DNA of 64,000 nt, taken from an uncultured Prevotellaceae bacterium (GTDB lineage Bacteria > Bacteroidota > Bacteroidia > Bacteroidales > Bacteroidaceae). Positions within the stretch are counted from its first letter, which is position 1, and each line of letters starts with the position of its first letter. Below are positions 1-8,176 of the stretch, piece by piece. The DNA is taken from the NCBI GenBank assembly GCA_902762565.1, contig CACWOS010000004.1:1-64000 (forward strand), given 5' to 3'. The notes beneath the pieces were generated by a model. The model was not told where the DNA came from. It was given only the letters and a program-made list of their open reading frames with translations, and ran no database searches. Position numbers and translations under genes: made by a program.

Positions 1-16
1 CAAAGTAATTTTCATA

Positions 17-1273
17 TCAAGGATTTTGATTTGTGTAAACTGGTGTCGTAGTATGATTCGTGCGAGAAGGTGGCTGACGGTCACTTACTTCAGGCATTAT
101 GTCATAATTGGGAGCCTTTGTCGGATCTGTTGCACGAAGTACATTGTTGAGATAATCCCTTAATTGCTCGCCAAAAGACAGGCTGCTATTAGGATTGAAA
201 TAGTTTGCGCCAAAATCAGCACCAAATTTATCAGTTGGTAGGTCTTCGTAGCTATAAGCAGAATGTTTGGCGAAAATTTTATCACCTCTTTCTTGCAGAT
301 AACCTTCTTGAACGGCTTCTCCAACAGGATTACTAGTAGCTATCTTAAACAATTCAGAAGATAGACCAAGCAAAGCCAAGCCTCCTTTACTTTCCATATC
401 TTTAATTAACTTTTGAGCATCCTGCTTTTCCATTTTATGCATATATGCACGCCCTGCATAAAACATAAAATGTGACATATCAATCCAACCACCAACTTCA
501 GTATATATATATCGATCTTTTTGGTTATTGAAGGGTGCTGTGGTTGCAGGAATAGGCTTAACACCATGATCAATTTTAATTTTAGATAATCGAATCATTG
601 CATTATGTGATGCCTGCCCTTTTAGAGTTCCCATTTTTGTGGATGTTTTATTGAAGAATTCAATAAACCCATTAACAGTACCCGCTTGAGATTTGACAGG
701 TTCCAAGCCTTCAATATCTTGATATTTAATAGGATTGTTATAAGTATAACCATAAGAGGAAATATCGGGATATTTCTCTTCCATTGGATCTGTTGACATC
801 CAAAGGCTGAGACGAGGGTCGTAGTAGCGAGCATCGTAGTAGTACATTCCCGTTTCTTCATCGAATTCCTTTGCATTGAAGAGATAAGGCGTGTTCCATG
901 TGTTGTTGCGTTCCTCAATGAATACCTCACCGAAGGGCACATACTCGATATGCTGCACCACCTCGCCGTCAAGGTCGGTGATGTAACTGCTGCTGCCCAA
1001 GTGGTCTGGATGGTAGTAGAACTGCATTTTCTCGTATGCGTCGGCATCGTACCAGTAGTTGGTCACAAAACCATTGTCGTCAGATGACAGCAGGCGGTTC
1101 TCCTCGTCCCAGCGCAATTTGCGCTCACCGACCTTTTCTTGCATCTTCATAACTTTCACTTGTTTTATTGCGCTGTAATTCTTAAAATCGAGCACAAAGT
1201 TACTGTTTTTCCGCGAACTTTCGTCACCTCCGCCCGAAAACCGTCCGATATCATACCCTAAGTTTTTCGCCAC
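17..1273 (-). CDS. RHS-repeat core protein, C-terminal fragment with variable tip
   Basis: This 418-aa product carries the end of an RHS/YD-repeat protein. Residues 50-190 hold RHS core signatures (FYYHPDHLGSSSYITD near 85-100, YDPRLSLWMSTDPMEEKYP near 151-169). From about residue 190 the sequence is a variable C-terminal tip of unknown fold, the position where polymorphic RHS proteins carry a toxin or effector domain; I do not recognise the domain and see no catalytic motif. RHS proteins usually have over 1000 residues before this core, and none are present: the frame opens at a GTG just after a tRNA terminator, with no promoter or signal peptide. Residues 1-45 do not look like RHS. The junction NYWYDAD-AYEKMQ near residue 76 seems to lack the segment that normally separates these motifs, suggesting an in-frame deletion. 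It is probably a displaced RHS tip rather than a complete gene. No immunity gene is visible in the window. Confidence 0.75.
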   Translation of the reverse strand: MAKNLGYDIGRFSGGGDESSRKNSNFVLDFKNYSAIKQVKVMKMQEKVGERKLRWDEENRLLSSDDNGFVTNYWYDADAYEKMQFYYHPDHLGSSSYITDLDGEVVQHIEYVPFGEVFIEERNNTWNTPYLFNAKEFDEETGMYYYDARYYDPRLSLWMSTDPMEEKYPDISSYGYTYNNPIKYQDIEGLEPVKSQAGTVNGFIEFFNKTSTKMGTLKGQASHNAMIRLSKIKIDHGVKPIPATTAPFNNQKDRYIYTEVGGWIDMSHFMFYAGRAYMHKMEKQDAQKLIKDMESKGGLALLGLSSELFKIATSNPVGEAVQEGYLQERGDKIFAKHSAYSYEDLPTDKFGADFGANYFNPNSSLSFGEQLRDYLNNVLRATDPTKAPNYDIMPEVSDRQPPSRTNHTTTPVYTNQNP

Positions 1274-1294
1274 GAATTTCGCCCGAATTTCACT

Positions 1295-1333
1295 AAAAAG
1301 AAAAAGAGAGTTACAAAATGTTCGTAACTCTCT
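1295..1333 (-). terminator. Intrinsic terminator after the tRNA gene
   Basis: A perfect 10-bp stem (AGAGAGTTAC with GTAACTCTCT, 9-nt loop) is followed on the minus strand by a T-rich run (TTTTTCTTTTT). It lies about 10 nt past the tRNA 3' end and should end tRNA transcription before the RHS fragment. Confidence 0.8.
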
Positions 1334-1344
1334 GATTTTGAGTG

Positions 1345-1418
1345 TGGACCAGCCTGGGCTTGAACCAGGGACCTCCAGATTATGAGTCTGTTGCTCTAAC
1401 CAACTGAGCTACAAGTCC
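1345..1418 (-). tRNA. tRNA-Met (anticodon CAT)
   Basis: The minus strand folds as a cloverleaf of 74 nt: acceptor GGACTTG paired with CTGGTCC (one T-T mismatch), D-arm AGCTCAGTTGGTTAGAGC, anticodon loop CTCATAA, and T-arm GGTTCAAGCC. The anticodon CAT occupies 1382-1384. CCA is not encoded, so it is added after transcription. CAT also occurs in the tRNA-Ile read through lysidine modification, and the sequence alone does not fully exclude that; it lacks features of an initiator tRNA that I can be sure of. Confidence 0.92.
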
Positions 1419-1440
1419 GGTGCTTCAACTAAAGCGGATG

Positions 1441-1448
1441 CAAAGGTA
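1441..1448 (-). promoter_or_regulatory. -7 element of tRNA promoter
   Basis: The minus strand reads TACCTTTG, matching the Bacteroidetes -7 consensus TAnnTTTG, about 23 nt before the mature tRNA 5' end. Confidence 0.6.
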
Positions 1449-1453
1449 CAAAA

Positions 1454-1481
1454 AACATTAAACAATAAACATTAAACATTA
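1454..1481. repeat. Heptamer tract AACATTA x4
   Basis: Four consecutive 7-mers (AACATTA, AACAATA, AACATTA, AACATTA) lie between the divergent tRNA and ribF promoters. Confidence 0.85.
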
Positions 1482-1511
1482 AAAAATTAGTCGTTTTTAA
1501 CATTTTATTCG

Positions 1512-1519
1512 TAACTTTG
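1512..1519 (+). promoter_or_regulatory. -7 element of ribF promoter
   Basis: TAACTTTG, 17 nt before the ribF ATG, with a T-rich stretch about 20 nt upstream in the -33 position. Confidence 0.65.
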
Positions 1520-1536
1520 CAGCAAAAATTATCACA

Positions 1537-2445
1537 ATGACGGGATATGTAGCAACAATCGGTATGTTCGACGGCGTACATCTGGGACATCAGTTTGTAT
1601 TGCGACATGTGGTGGATACAGCTCGCGAGACGGGACTGCAATCCATGGCCATCACCTTCGACCAGACCATGCATCGCGACCAAGTGCTGACGTCGCTCAG
1701 TGCCAAACGCTTGTTGCTCTCAAAGACGGGTGTCAACCGCATCGAGGTGTTGCAGTTTACGGATGAGTTGCGCCAAATGACAGCCCGCGAATTCATGGAA
1801 CGGGTACTGAAAGAACAGCTGGACGTCAAAATACTGCTGACGGGCTATGACAACCGTTTCGGACACGACCGCAAAGAAGGCTTTGCCGACTATGTCAGGT
1901 ACGGACAGGAACTTGGTATCGAGGTGAGAGCGCTGCCACCCGCGCCATCGAACGGCATGGGAATGGGTGAGGGTCCTACGATCTCGTCATCATACATCCG
2001 CCGCCTGCTGGCTGACGGTCATGTAGGCAAGGCTTCCGAGGGTCTAGGCTATCCATACACGATCTTGGGACGTGTAGAGCATGGCGAACACATCGGTACA
2101 AAATTAGGATTCCCTACAGCCAATATAGTGCCTGTGGACAAGAGCCAGCTCATACCTGCCGCTGGTGCTTATGCCGTCAAGGTGAGAATGGAGAACAGCG
2201 TAGAATGGAAGCATGGCATGATGAACATCGGCATGCGTCCCACCTTCGACGGACATCAACAGACATTGGAGGTACACATATTCCGACTGAGCGAGGACCT
2301 TTATGGCCAGCAACTGCTGGTTTCGTTCGTAGAACGATTACGCGAGGAGCAACGCTTTGAGAGCATTGAAGCCTTGATGAGCCAACTGCAGCAGGATGCC
2401 GTACTGGCTGAACAGATACTGAATCAAGACATGGACGAGATATGA
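1537..2445 (+). CDS. ribF: Bifunctional riboflavin kinase / FAD synthetase RibF
   Basis: The enzyme makes FMN from riboflavin and ATP, then FAD from FMN and ATP, in the cytosol. At 302 aa it has the usual length. The N-terminal nucleotidyltransferase half has GMFDGVHLGHQ (residues 9-19), the HxGH-type ATP site, and GYDNRFGHDRKEGF near residue 103. The C-terminal flavokinase half starts near residue 175 with GRVEHGEHIGTKLGFPTANI, the GxPTAN phosphate-binding motif. The ATG follows a strong -7 element and no earlier start is possible in frame close by. Its stop overlaps the start of the next gene as ATGA, so the CPBP protease gene is translationally coupled to it. Confidence 0.96.
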   Translation: MTGYVATIGMFDGVHLGHQFVLRHVVDTARETGLQSMAITFDQTMHRDQVLTSLSAKRLLLSKTGVNRIEVLQFTDELRQMTAREFMERVLKEQLDVKILLTGYDNRFGHDRKEGFADYVRYGQELGIEVRALPPAPSNGMGMGEGPTISSSYIRRLLADGHVGKASEGLGYPYTILGRVEHGEHIGTKLGFPTANIVPVDKSQLIPAAGAYAVKVRMENSVEWKHGMMNIGMRPTFDGHQQTLEVHIFRLSEDLYGQQLLVSFVERLREEQRFESIEALMSQLQQDAVLAEQILNQDMDEI

Positions 2446-3230
2446 AGAAAGCAATTATATACCTGATAGAATTCATTGCCATCCAGCTGATAGTGGGATT
2501 CATCGTCACGTTGGTATGGCAACTGATAACGAAATCGGAAGACAAAACCACGGGCATGCTCATCACGACAACGGTAGCGACAGGCGTGGTGACCATCGTC
2601 ATTTTCCTGTTGACACGCTGGGCAGAGGTGTCGCCAAACTGGATACGCACACGTCCGTGGCTGGTACTGATATGGAGCGTCATAGCTGCTATGGGAGCCC
2701 TGATTCCGTCTGCATGGCTACAGGAACAGATGCCTGAACTGCCCAATTTCGTAGAGAATGAATTCGACATGATACTGACTAATCGGTGGGGTTATCTGGC
2801 CATAGGTCTGCTAGCACCGTTGTCCGAGGAAATCGTGCTGCGTGGTGCCGTGTTGCGTTCATTGCTTAGCAAACCGCTCTTTGCTAATCGCTCAGAACGT
2901 TTCAATATCTGGACTGCCATCAGTATCTCGGCACTCTTCTTCGCCCTGATACACTTCAATCCGGCACAGATGCCACACGCCTTCGTCATCGGATTGCTAC
3001 TAGGCTGGATGTATTGGCGCACAGGCTCGATATTGCCTGGCGTAGCCTACCACTGGGCCAACAACAGCATCGCATACATTATATATAATATATACCCCGA
3101 TCCAGACATGAAGCTCATCGACGTCTTCAAGGGTTCTGAGCTACATGTACTGATGGCTGTAGGCTTCTCGATGCTTATCTTGTTGCCTGCTATTTATCAG
3201 CTACACCTATGGATGCGAAGAGCGGAATAA
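2442..3230 (+). CDS. CPBP (CAAX/Abi family) intramembrane metalloprotease
   Basis: A 262-aa multi-pass membrane protein of the type II CAAX protease family. The family glutamate motif EExxxR appears as SEEIVLRG (near residue 129), followed by the second motif around FFALIHF (near 165-171) and the third around HWANN (near 205). These supply the metal ligands of an intramembrane endopeptidase. About seven hydrophobic segments are visible, beginning at residue 5. Substrate is unknown; family members process prenylated peptides, bacteriocins or membrane regulators. It overlaps ribF by 4 nt and the next lipoprotein gene by 22 nt, so all four genes from ribF to the 676-aa protein appear to form one operon. 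Confidence 0.9.
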   Translation: MKKAIIYLIEFIAIQLIVGFIVTLVWQLITKSEDKTTGMLITTTVATGVVTIVIFLLTRWAEVSPNWIRTRPWLVLIWSVIAAMGALIPSAWLQEQMPELPNFVENEFDMILTNRWGYLAIGLLAPLSEEIVLRGAVLRSLLSKPLFANRSERFNIWTAISISALFFALIHFNPAQMPHAFVIGLLLGWMYWRTGSILPGVAYHWANNSIAYIIYNIYPDPDMKLIDVFKGSELHVLMAVGFSMLILLPAIYQLHLWMRRAE

Positions 3231-4081
3231 TAGCGGTCGTGCTGTTGGCAACGGTCATGATGACTGGCTGTCAACAGTCAGATATGCCACAGGAAAATGC
3301 CGTCTACTACTGGCGAACGGAGTGGCGGACAGACTCTGTGGAGCGTGCCTTTCTGCAGCAATATCATATTAATAAGATATATTGCCGCTACTTCGATGTC
3401 GTCATGAACAGCGACGGTGAGCCCATGCCTAATGCCACCATTCGCTTTGTGCAAGACCAATTAGCCAATATCAAGCTTATTCCCACCGTTTTCATCACTG
3501 AGGACTGCATGCACAAGGCGCACAACGGACTGGCCAAGAAACTGGTAGACCGAATCGTGCAGATGAACGAAACCAACGACATCACGGGTGTCGACGAGTT
3601 GCAGATAGACTGCGACTATACGGCACGCAGTCGGAAGACATACTATGACTTCCTGCAAGCGGTGAGGGACGAAGCCAAGAAGCACGGCATACGGCTATCG
3701 ACTACCATCCGACTGCACCAGCTGTCAATGCCCGTACCACCAGCGGATTATGGCGTGCTGATGATATACAACACAGGTGATCCCAATAAATTCAACGAAC
3801 GCAACCCCATTTTAGACATACGCGACGTCCAACCCTATCTTCGCTATTTGGCCGACTACGAACTGCCGTTGGCAGCCGCCTACCCTACCTTCCGCTGGAT
3901 TCGCAACTATCAGAACCTGCATTTGGAGCATGCGGCCGAGCCCGACGAGATTCTAAAGGTGAAGGAGGCTATGGAGAAGAAGCGTCCAGAGTTGCGCAAC
4001 ACCATCCTGACTTATCATTTGGATAAAGATAACATAAACCATTATAAACCCGAAACGTATGAAGCGATTTATCATCATTAG
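3209..4081 (+). CDS. Putative lipoprotein, TIM-barrel-like, unknown function
   Basis: The 290-aa product has a short signal sequence with a lipobox (VMMTGC, Cys21) and so is probably a membrane-anchored lipoprotein. The segment VDELQIDCDYTARSRKTYYD (near 130-150) followed by RLSTTIRLHQL and a later alternating pattern suggest a TIM barrel of the glycosidase-like kind, with acidic residues in QIDCDY at the end of a strand. I do not recognise a named family with confidence. The start codon lies inside the end of the CPBP protease gene and its own end overlaps the next gene by 23 nt, which indicates coupled expression. Confidence 0.7.
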   Translation: MDAKSGIIAVVLLATVMMTGCQQSDMPQENAVYYWRTEWRTDSVERAFLQQYHINKIYCRYFDVVMNSDGEPMPNATIRFVQDQLANIKLIPTVFITEDCMHKAHNGLAKKLVDRIVQMNETNDITGVDELQIDCDYTARSRKTYYDFLQAVRDEAKKHGIRLSTTIRLHQLSMPVPPADYGVLMIYNTGDPNKFNERNPILDIRDVQPYLRYLADYELPLAAAYPTFRWIRNYQNLHLEHAAEPDEILKVKEAMEKKRPELRNTILTYHLDKDNINHYKPETYEAIYHH

Positions 4082-6089
4082 TCTGTTGGCAGCAATGGTT
4101 CTGCCTTCGCTTGCCTGTGCCGGAGGAGGTACGGACAACTACTACTTGTTCTGTGTGTGCGACAAGCAAGAGTTCAGAACACGTGTGTATGACATCTGCA
4201 ACAAAAACTGGCAAGCGTATCTGGGCGATACCAAGGACTACTTCTGGTTTAATGCCGACGAAGCCATCAAAATAGCCCAAGAGAAAAATGACCCCTTGAT
4301 GGTCAGCTACATCAAGCACCTGAAGCTGTACCTTGACTGTGCCGACGAGGTAGCATCAGAGCAGTGGAACTACCCCAGCAAGGAAGATTTGGCTAAACGT
4401 GAGAAGAAAATCCTTCAAGTACAAGCCTATGCTTCCGGCAAGATACGCACCAAGCTGCGCAGTCAGCATGCATTGCTCTATATGCGTGCCAACATGTTGT
4501 TGGGCAACCATTACGAGAATGTCAACTTCTGGGAGCAGACCGCTAGCCAATTCATTGAGACCGTCTATAAGGACATGATGAAAAATATCTATGCCGGAGC
4601 TCTGCTGAAACGAGGACGTGCCGACGAGGCTGGTCGCATCTTTGCCGAACAGGGCGACTGGAACAGCCTGATGACGCAATACTACAAGAGCCGTTCCTTT
4701 GAGGCCATCCGCCAAGAATACCTGCGCGATGCTAACTCTGCTGTGCTACCCTTCCTGTTGCAGGATTTCGTGAACAATGCCCAGGAGGCCATTGACGGCG
4801 AAGGCAACGAGGGTAAGCTCTTTATCCGCAAGATTGTACGCAGCGAGGCCGAACAGATGATCACGTTCGCTGGACAGGTCGTCAACGAGGGTAAGACACG
4901 AGTGCCTGCCCTCTGGAAGACCGCACAGGCCTGGCTAGAATTCCTCTATGACAAAAAACAGAAGGCCGTGACGGATATCTATACCGCTACGACGCTGGAC
5001 GGAACAGAACGTATGAAGGACGTTGCCCGCGTCATCCAAATTTACGTCAACTCTGCCCAACAACCCATCAGTGCTCAGTTTGACAACTGGGTGGCAGGCG
5101 AATTCAAGTGGTTGAAAAGTCACAGCTCTTCTCGCGATGAAATGGCCAATTATTACGACAATGCCCTCCATCGTATCGTACATCAAGTGCTGGGCGAGAA
5201 ATATAACGAGGCTGGACAGCCCCTGACGTCGCTGGCCATCTATAAGGCTGCAGGCCACTATCGCTATGGATATATGATTGACACCATGAAGGTTGAAAAC
5301 CTGCAGAAGTACGTCTACTATTGTCAGAAGCCTGCCGGCAACGCTCTTGAGGAAACACTAAAACCGCTTCAGGACATGAAGCTTGACGACATGAACGACC
5401 TGGTAGGAACCAAGTATATGCGCCTGTGCCAATGGGACAAGGCGATGCAGTGGCTTTCGAAGGTTCCCTTACAATTCTACAACAAGAAAGGCTATGTTTG
5501 CTATGCCGTCAACCGCAGATATACGGTAGAACCTTGGATACAGCGTCAATGGCTGAAGTCCAGCTACGAATATGGTGATTATAACTGGGAAGTGAACCAG
5601 CATCCTAAGATGACCTTCTGCCGCGAGATGCAACAGATGGAGGGTGAGCTGAACGTGCTCAGCGGACTACAGCGTCAGCAGCGTTGTTACGACTTGGCTG
5701 TACGCTATGCACAGGCTAACTTCACAGGTGACTGCTGGTTCCTGATGCGCGACGGCAAGAGCATTTGGGATGAATTACGCGTTAATGAAACCGACCTTGC
5801 TGCCAAGGCTTTAGACTATCTGCAAGAGGCCAGCAAGACCGACGACTTCAATCTGAAAGAAAAGGCGCTCTTTGCCATGTCGTACTACTACTTGCATAAG
5901 AATCCGTGGTACACCCTCGAATGGGACAGCTCGAAGATGGAAGACGTGCTGAAGGTTCATCCGGAGTCATCCCAGTATCAGGCCTTAACAGAACTGGCAC
6001 GCTTCGAGCAAGCAAATGCCCAGCGTACCAGCCGTTATGTTTCGCGCTGCGACAACTATATCACGTTCCTCAGTAGTCGCAAGAAATAA
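4059..6089 (+). CDS. Secreted TPR-like protein, unknown function
   Basis: A 676-aa protein with a signal peptide (MKRFIIISLLAAMVLPSLACA). The rest is almost wholly alpha-helical in appearance, with repeated helical hairpins (for example AGALLKRGRADEAGRIFAEQ and later KALFAMSYYYLHKNP), as in TPR/SEL1-type solenoids. Such proteins usually act as periplasmic scaffolds. No catalytic motif is visible. It is the last gene of the ribF run; the convergent ybeY gene ends 13 nt past its stop. Confidence 0.65.
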   Translation: MKRFIIISLLAAMVLPSLACAGGGTDNYYLFCVCDKQEFRTRVYDICNKNWQAYLGDTKDYFWFNADEAIKIAQEKNDPLMVSYIKHLKLYLDCADEVASEQWNYPSKEDLAKREKKILQVQAYASGKIRTKLRSQHALLYMRANMLLGNHYENVNFWEQTASQFIETVYKDMMKNIYAGALLKRGRADEAGRIFAEQGDWNSLMTQYYKSRSFEAIRQEYLRDANSAVLPFLLQDFVNNAQEAIDGEGNEGKLFIRKIVRSEAEQMITFAGQVVNEGKTRVPALWKTAQAWLEFLYDKKQKAVTDIYTATTLDGTERMKDVARVIQIYVNSAQQPISAQFDNWVAGEFKWLKSHSSSRDEMANYYDNALHRIVHQVLGEKYNEAGQPLTSLAIYKAAGHYRYGYMIDTMKVENLQKYVYYCQKPAGNALEETLKPLQDMKLDDMNDLVGTKYMRLCQWDKAMQWLSKVPLQFYNKKGYVCYAVNRRYTVEPWIQRQWLKSSYEYGDYNWEVNQHPKMTFCREMQQMEGELNVLSGLQRQQRCYDLAVRYAQANFTGDCWFLMRDGKSIWDELRVNETDLAAKALDYLQEASKTDDFNLKEKALFAMSYYYLHKNPWYTLEWDSSKMEDVLKVHPESSQYQALTELARFEQANAQRTSRYVSRCDNYITFLSSRKK

Positions 6090-6101
6090 AAAACGTCGAT
6101 T

Positions 6102-6512
6102 TCATCGCAATTTCAGGGCCTTGTCCTCTGCAGCCTCCATCAGCTCGCGCTCGCCTGGGCCCTTATCGTTGAGTCCGCAAAGGTGCAGGATTCCGTGGAT
6201 AATGACCCGATGCAGCTCTTCGTCGTAATCCTTGCCAAAGAGCTCAGCATTCGAGCGTACCGTATCCAGCGAGATGACTAAGTCGCCGTTGACCACATCG
6301 TCTTCGCAATAATCAAAAGTGATGATATCAGTATAATAGTCGTGCTGTAAGTATTCGCGATTGACGGCAAGGATATGCTCGTCGTCGCAGAACAAGTAGC
6401 CCACTTCGCCTACCTTCTTACCGTAAGTGGCGGCCACTCTTCGAATCCAAGCTGTCGTCTCTCTCCGCTTGATATTCGGAAACTTAACGTTTTCTGTGCT
6501 GTATGTAATCAT
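6102..6512 (-). CDS. ybeY: Endoribonuclease YbeY (16S rRNA maturation)
   Basis: YbeY is a zinc-dependent RNase for 16S rRNA 3'-end processing and ribosome quality control. The signature is IHGILHLCGLNDKGPGERE: the first two metal-binding His of HxxxH are present, but the position of the third His (HGxLHLxGYDH in proteobacteria) holds Asp, a form I believe is usual in Bacteroidetes. I start at the ATG giving MITYSTENVKF (136 aa), because the longer frame to 6533 opens with TTG. It follows coaD by 45 nt as the last gene of a ruvB-coaD-ybeY run. Confidence 0.92.
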   Translation of the reverse strand: MITYSTENVKFPNIKRRETTAWIRRVAATYGKKVGEVGYLFCDDEHILAVNREYLQHDYYTDIITFDYCEDDVVNGDLVISLDTVRSNAELFGKDYDEELHRVIIHGILHLCGLNDKGPGERELMEAAEDKALKLR

Positions 6513-6557
6513 TCTTGTTATATTTTTTTGCAACGGACTACAGGACTTTAGGACTTT

Positions 6558-7007
6558 TTACCTTTTCGGAAGATATGGCGTGACATCGACGCCGAAGTGT
6601 TGCAATTCGCGCACCATGGACGATGAAATCGATGAAAACTGCGGTTCGGCATAAAGCAGGATGGTCTCTACGCCACTCAGATGACGGTTGATGTCAGCCT
6701 GTTCACGTTCGTACTCGAAATCCTTGACACTGCGTACTCCTTTTACTATGAATTGAGCATTTTCTGCCCGTGCAAAATCGACAGCCAGTCCATAATATGG
6801 TTTCACATCGATGGCAGGCTCATTCTTATAGAGGTCGGCAATAGCCTTGATACGCTCTTCGGCCGATGGCATATCGGGCTTATGCACTTGATCACCCACC
6901 ACACCAATGACCAAGCGGTCGAACAGCGGCAATGCTCTGGTGACGATGGAATCGTGTCCCACCGTAAAAGGATTGAAACTTCCTACAAATATTCCTGTTC
7001 TCATCAT
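6558..7007 (-). CDS. coaD: Pantetheine-phosphate adenylyltransferase
   Basis: CoaD transfers AMP from ATP to 4'-phosphopantetheine, the penultimate step of coenzyme A synthesis. The N-terminus has GIFVGSFNPFTVGHDSI, with the TxGH nucleotidyltransferase motif, and the C-terminal part has EPQFSSISSSMVRE, the ISSS(x)R motif. Two adjacent ATG codons begin the protein (MMRTGIF); I take the first, giving 149 aa. An upstream extension to 7118 would overlap ruvB and adds no family sequence. Confidence 0.95.
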   Translation of the reverse strand: MMRTGIFVGSFNPFTVGHDSIVTRALPLFDRLVIGVVGDQVHKPDMPSAEERIKAIADLYKNEPAIDVKPYYGLAVDFARAENAQFIVKGVRSVKDFEYEREQADINRHLSGVETILLYAEPQFSSISSSMVRELQHFGVDVTPYLPKR

Positions 7008-7029
7008 TCTTATCTTTTTGCAACGGATA

Positions 7030-8067
7030 TTACTCAAAAAGTGTAGGTTCCATGATGTTACCACTATATGGGTTGCGTCCGAAATGCTTATAGGCCAGTT
7101 CCGTCGCCATACGACCACGAGGCGTACGCTTGATGAAACCTTCCATGATGAGGAAGGGCTCGTACACCTCCTCTACCGTACCGGCATCTTCGCCAATAGC
7201 TGTTGCGATAGTCGTAATACCAACTGGACCACCACGGAATTTGTCGATGATGGTGAGCAGGATGCGGTTGTCAATTTCGTCCAGTCCATATTGGTCGATG
7301 TTCAACGCTGTCAGCGCCACTTTCGTAATGCTTGTATCAATACGTCCTGTGCCCTTTACCTGGGCAAAATCACGTACACGACGCAACAAAGCATTGGCAA
7401 TACGAGGCGTACCACGTGAACGACGGGCAATCTCGAGCGATGCATCCGTCGTAATCGGTACACGCAAGATGCTGGCCGAACGCTCAATAATCTTCTGTAG
7501 CGTCTCTGGGTCGTAGTACTGCAGGTGCATATTGATGCCGAAACGCGCACGCAACGGCGCCGTCAACAGTCCACTACGTGTCGTAGCACCCACCAACGTA
7601 AACGGATTCAAGTCTATCTGTATCGAACGCGCTGACGGCCCCTTGTCTATCATGATGTCAATACGATAGTCTTCCATCGCCGAGTAGAGATACTCTTCCA
7701 CCACAGGCGACAGTCTATGTATTTCGTCGATAAACAACACGTCGTTCTTCTCCAGTGACGTCAGGATACCTGCCAAGTCGCCTGGCTTATCAAGCACAGG
7801 ACCACTCGTAATCTTAAAGCCCACACCCAGTTCGTTAGCTATAATATTCGACAGCGTGGTTTTTCCAAGTCCAGGAGGACCATGAAGCAATACGTGGTCT
7901 AATGGTTCACCACGATATTTGGCTGCTTCAACGAACACTTCGAGATTCTCTACTACCTGCTGTTGTCCACTGAAATCGTTGAACGCCAAAGGTCGCAGGG
8001 CATTCTCGAACTCCTTTTCGCTGGAGCTCATCTGCTCTTGTCGGATGTCAAAATCTTCGTCCATCAT
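7030..8067 (-). CDS. ruvB: Holliday junction branch-migration helicase RuvB
   Basis: RuvB is the hexameric AAA+ motor that, with RuvA, drives branch migration at Holliday junctions. The 345-aa sequence has Walker [11 protein letters not shown] (near residue 61), Walker [14 protein letters not shown], sensor 1 in GATTRSGLL and the arginine-finger region TAPLRARFG, then the C-terminal winged helix ([16 protein letters not shown]). It shares an intergenic region with the divergent CE2 esterase gene and leads ruvB-coaD-ybeY. Confidence 0.97.
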   Translation of the reverse strand: MMDEDFDIRQEQMSSSEKEFENALRPLAFNDFSGQQQVVENLEVFVEAAKYRGEPLDHVLLHGPPGLGKTTLSNIIANELGVGFKITSGPVLDKPGDLAGILTSLEKNDVLFIDEIHRLSPVVEEYLYSAMEDYRIDIMIDKGPSARSIQIDLNPFTLVGATTRSGLLTAPLRARFGINMHLQYYDPETLQKIIERSASILRVPITTDASLEIARRSRGTPRIANALLRRVRDFAQVKGTGRIDTSITKVALTALNIDQYGLDEIDNRILLTIIDKFRGGPVGITTIATAIGEDAGTVEEVYEPFLIMEGFIKRTPRGRMATELAYKHFGRNPYSGNIMEPTLFE

Positions 8068-8091
8068 GATTATTCTTCATCATTTGAATTG

Positions 8092-8099
8092 CAAAGATA
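8092..8099 (-). promoter_or_regulatory. -7 element of ruvB promoter
   Basis: The minus strand reads TATCTTTG, 24 nt before the ruvB ATG; it is back to back with the esterase promoter. Confidence 0.6.
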
Positions 8100-8143
8100 A
8101 GAAATAAATATCAATTATCAATTGCCAATTGTCTTTTTTTTCG

Positions 8144-8151
8144 TATCTTTG
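8144..8151 (+). promoter_or_regulatory. -7 element of CE2 esterase promoter
   Basis: TATCTTTG with a T-rich run directly upstream, 25 nt before the chosen ATG. It falls inside the longer open frame, supporting the later start. Confidence 0.65.
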
Positions 8152-8176
8152 CAGGCAAAACAACAAAAACCTTCAT

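Noticed and set aside
17-700. Naming a specific toxin activity for the RHS tip
   Set aside because: No nuclease, deaminase or protease motif could be identified by reading.
6513-6533. Longer YbeY start
   Set aside because: It would use TTG and adds residues not found in the family.
7008-7118. Longer CoaD start
   Set aside because: It overlaps ruvB and the added 37 residues have no family similarity; the TxGH domain begins right after the chosen Met.
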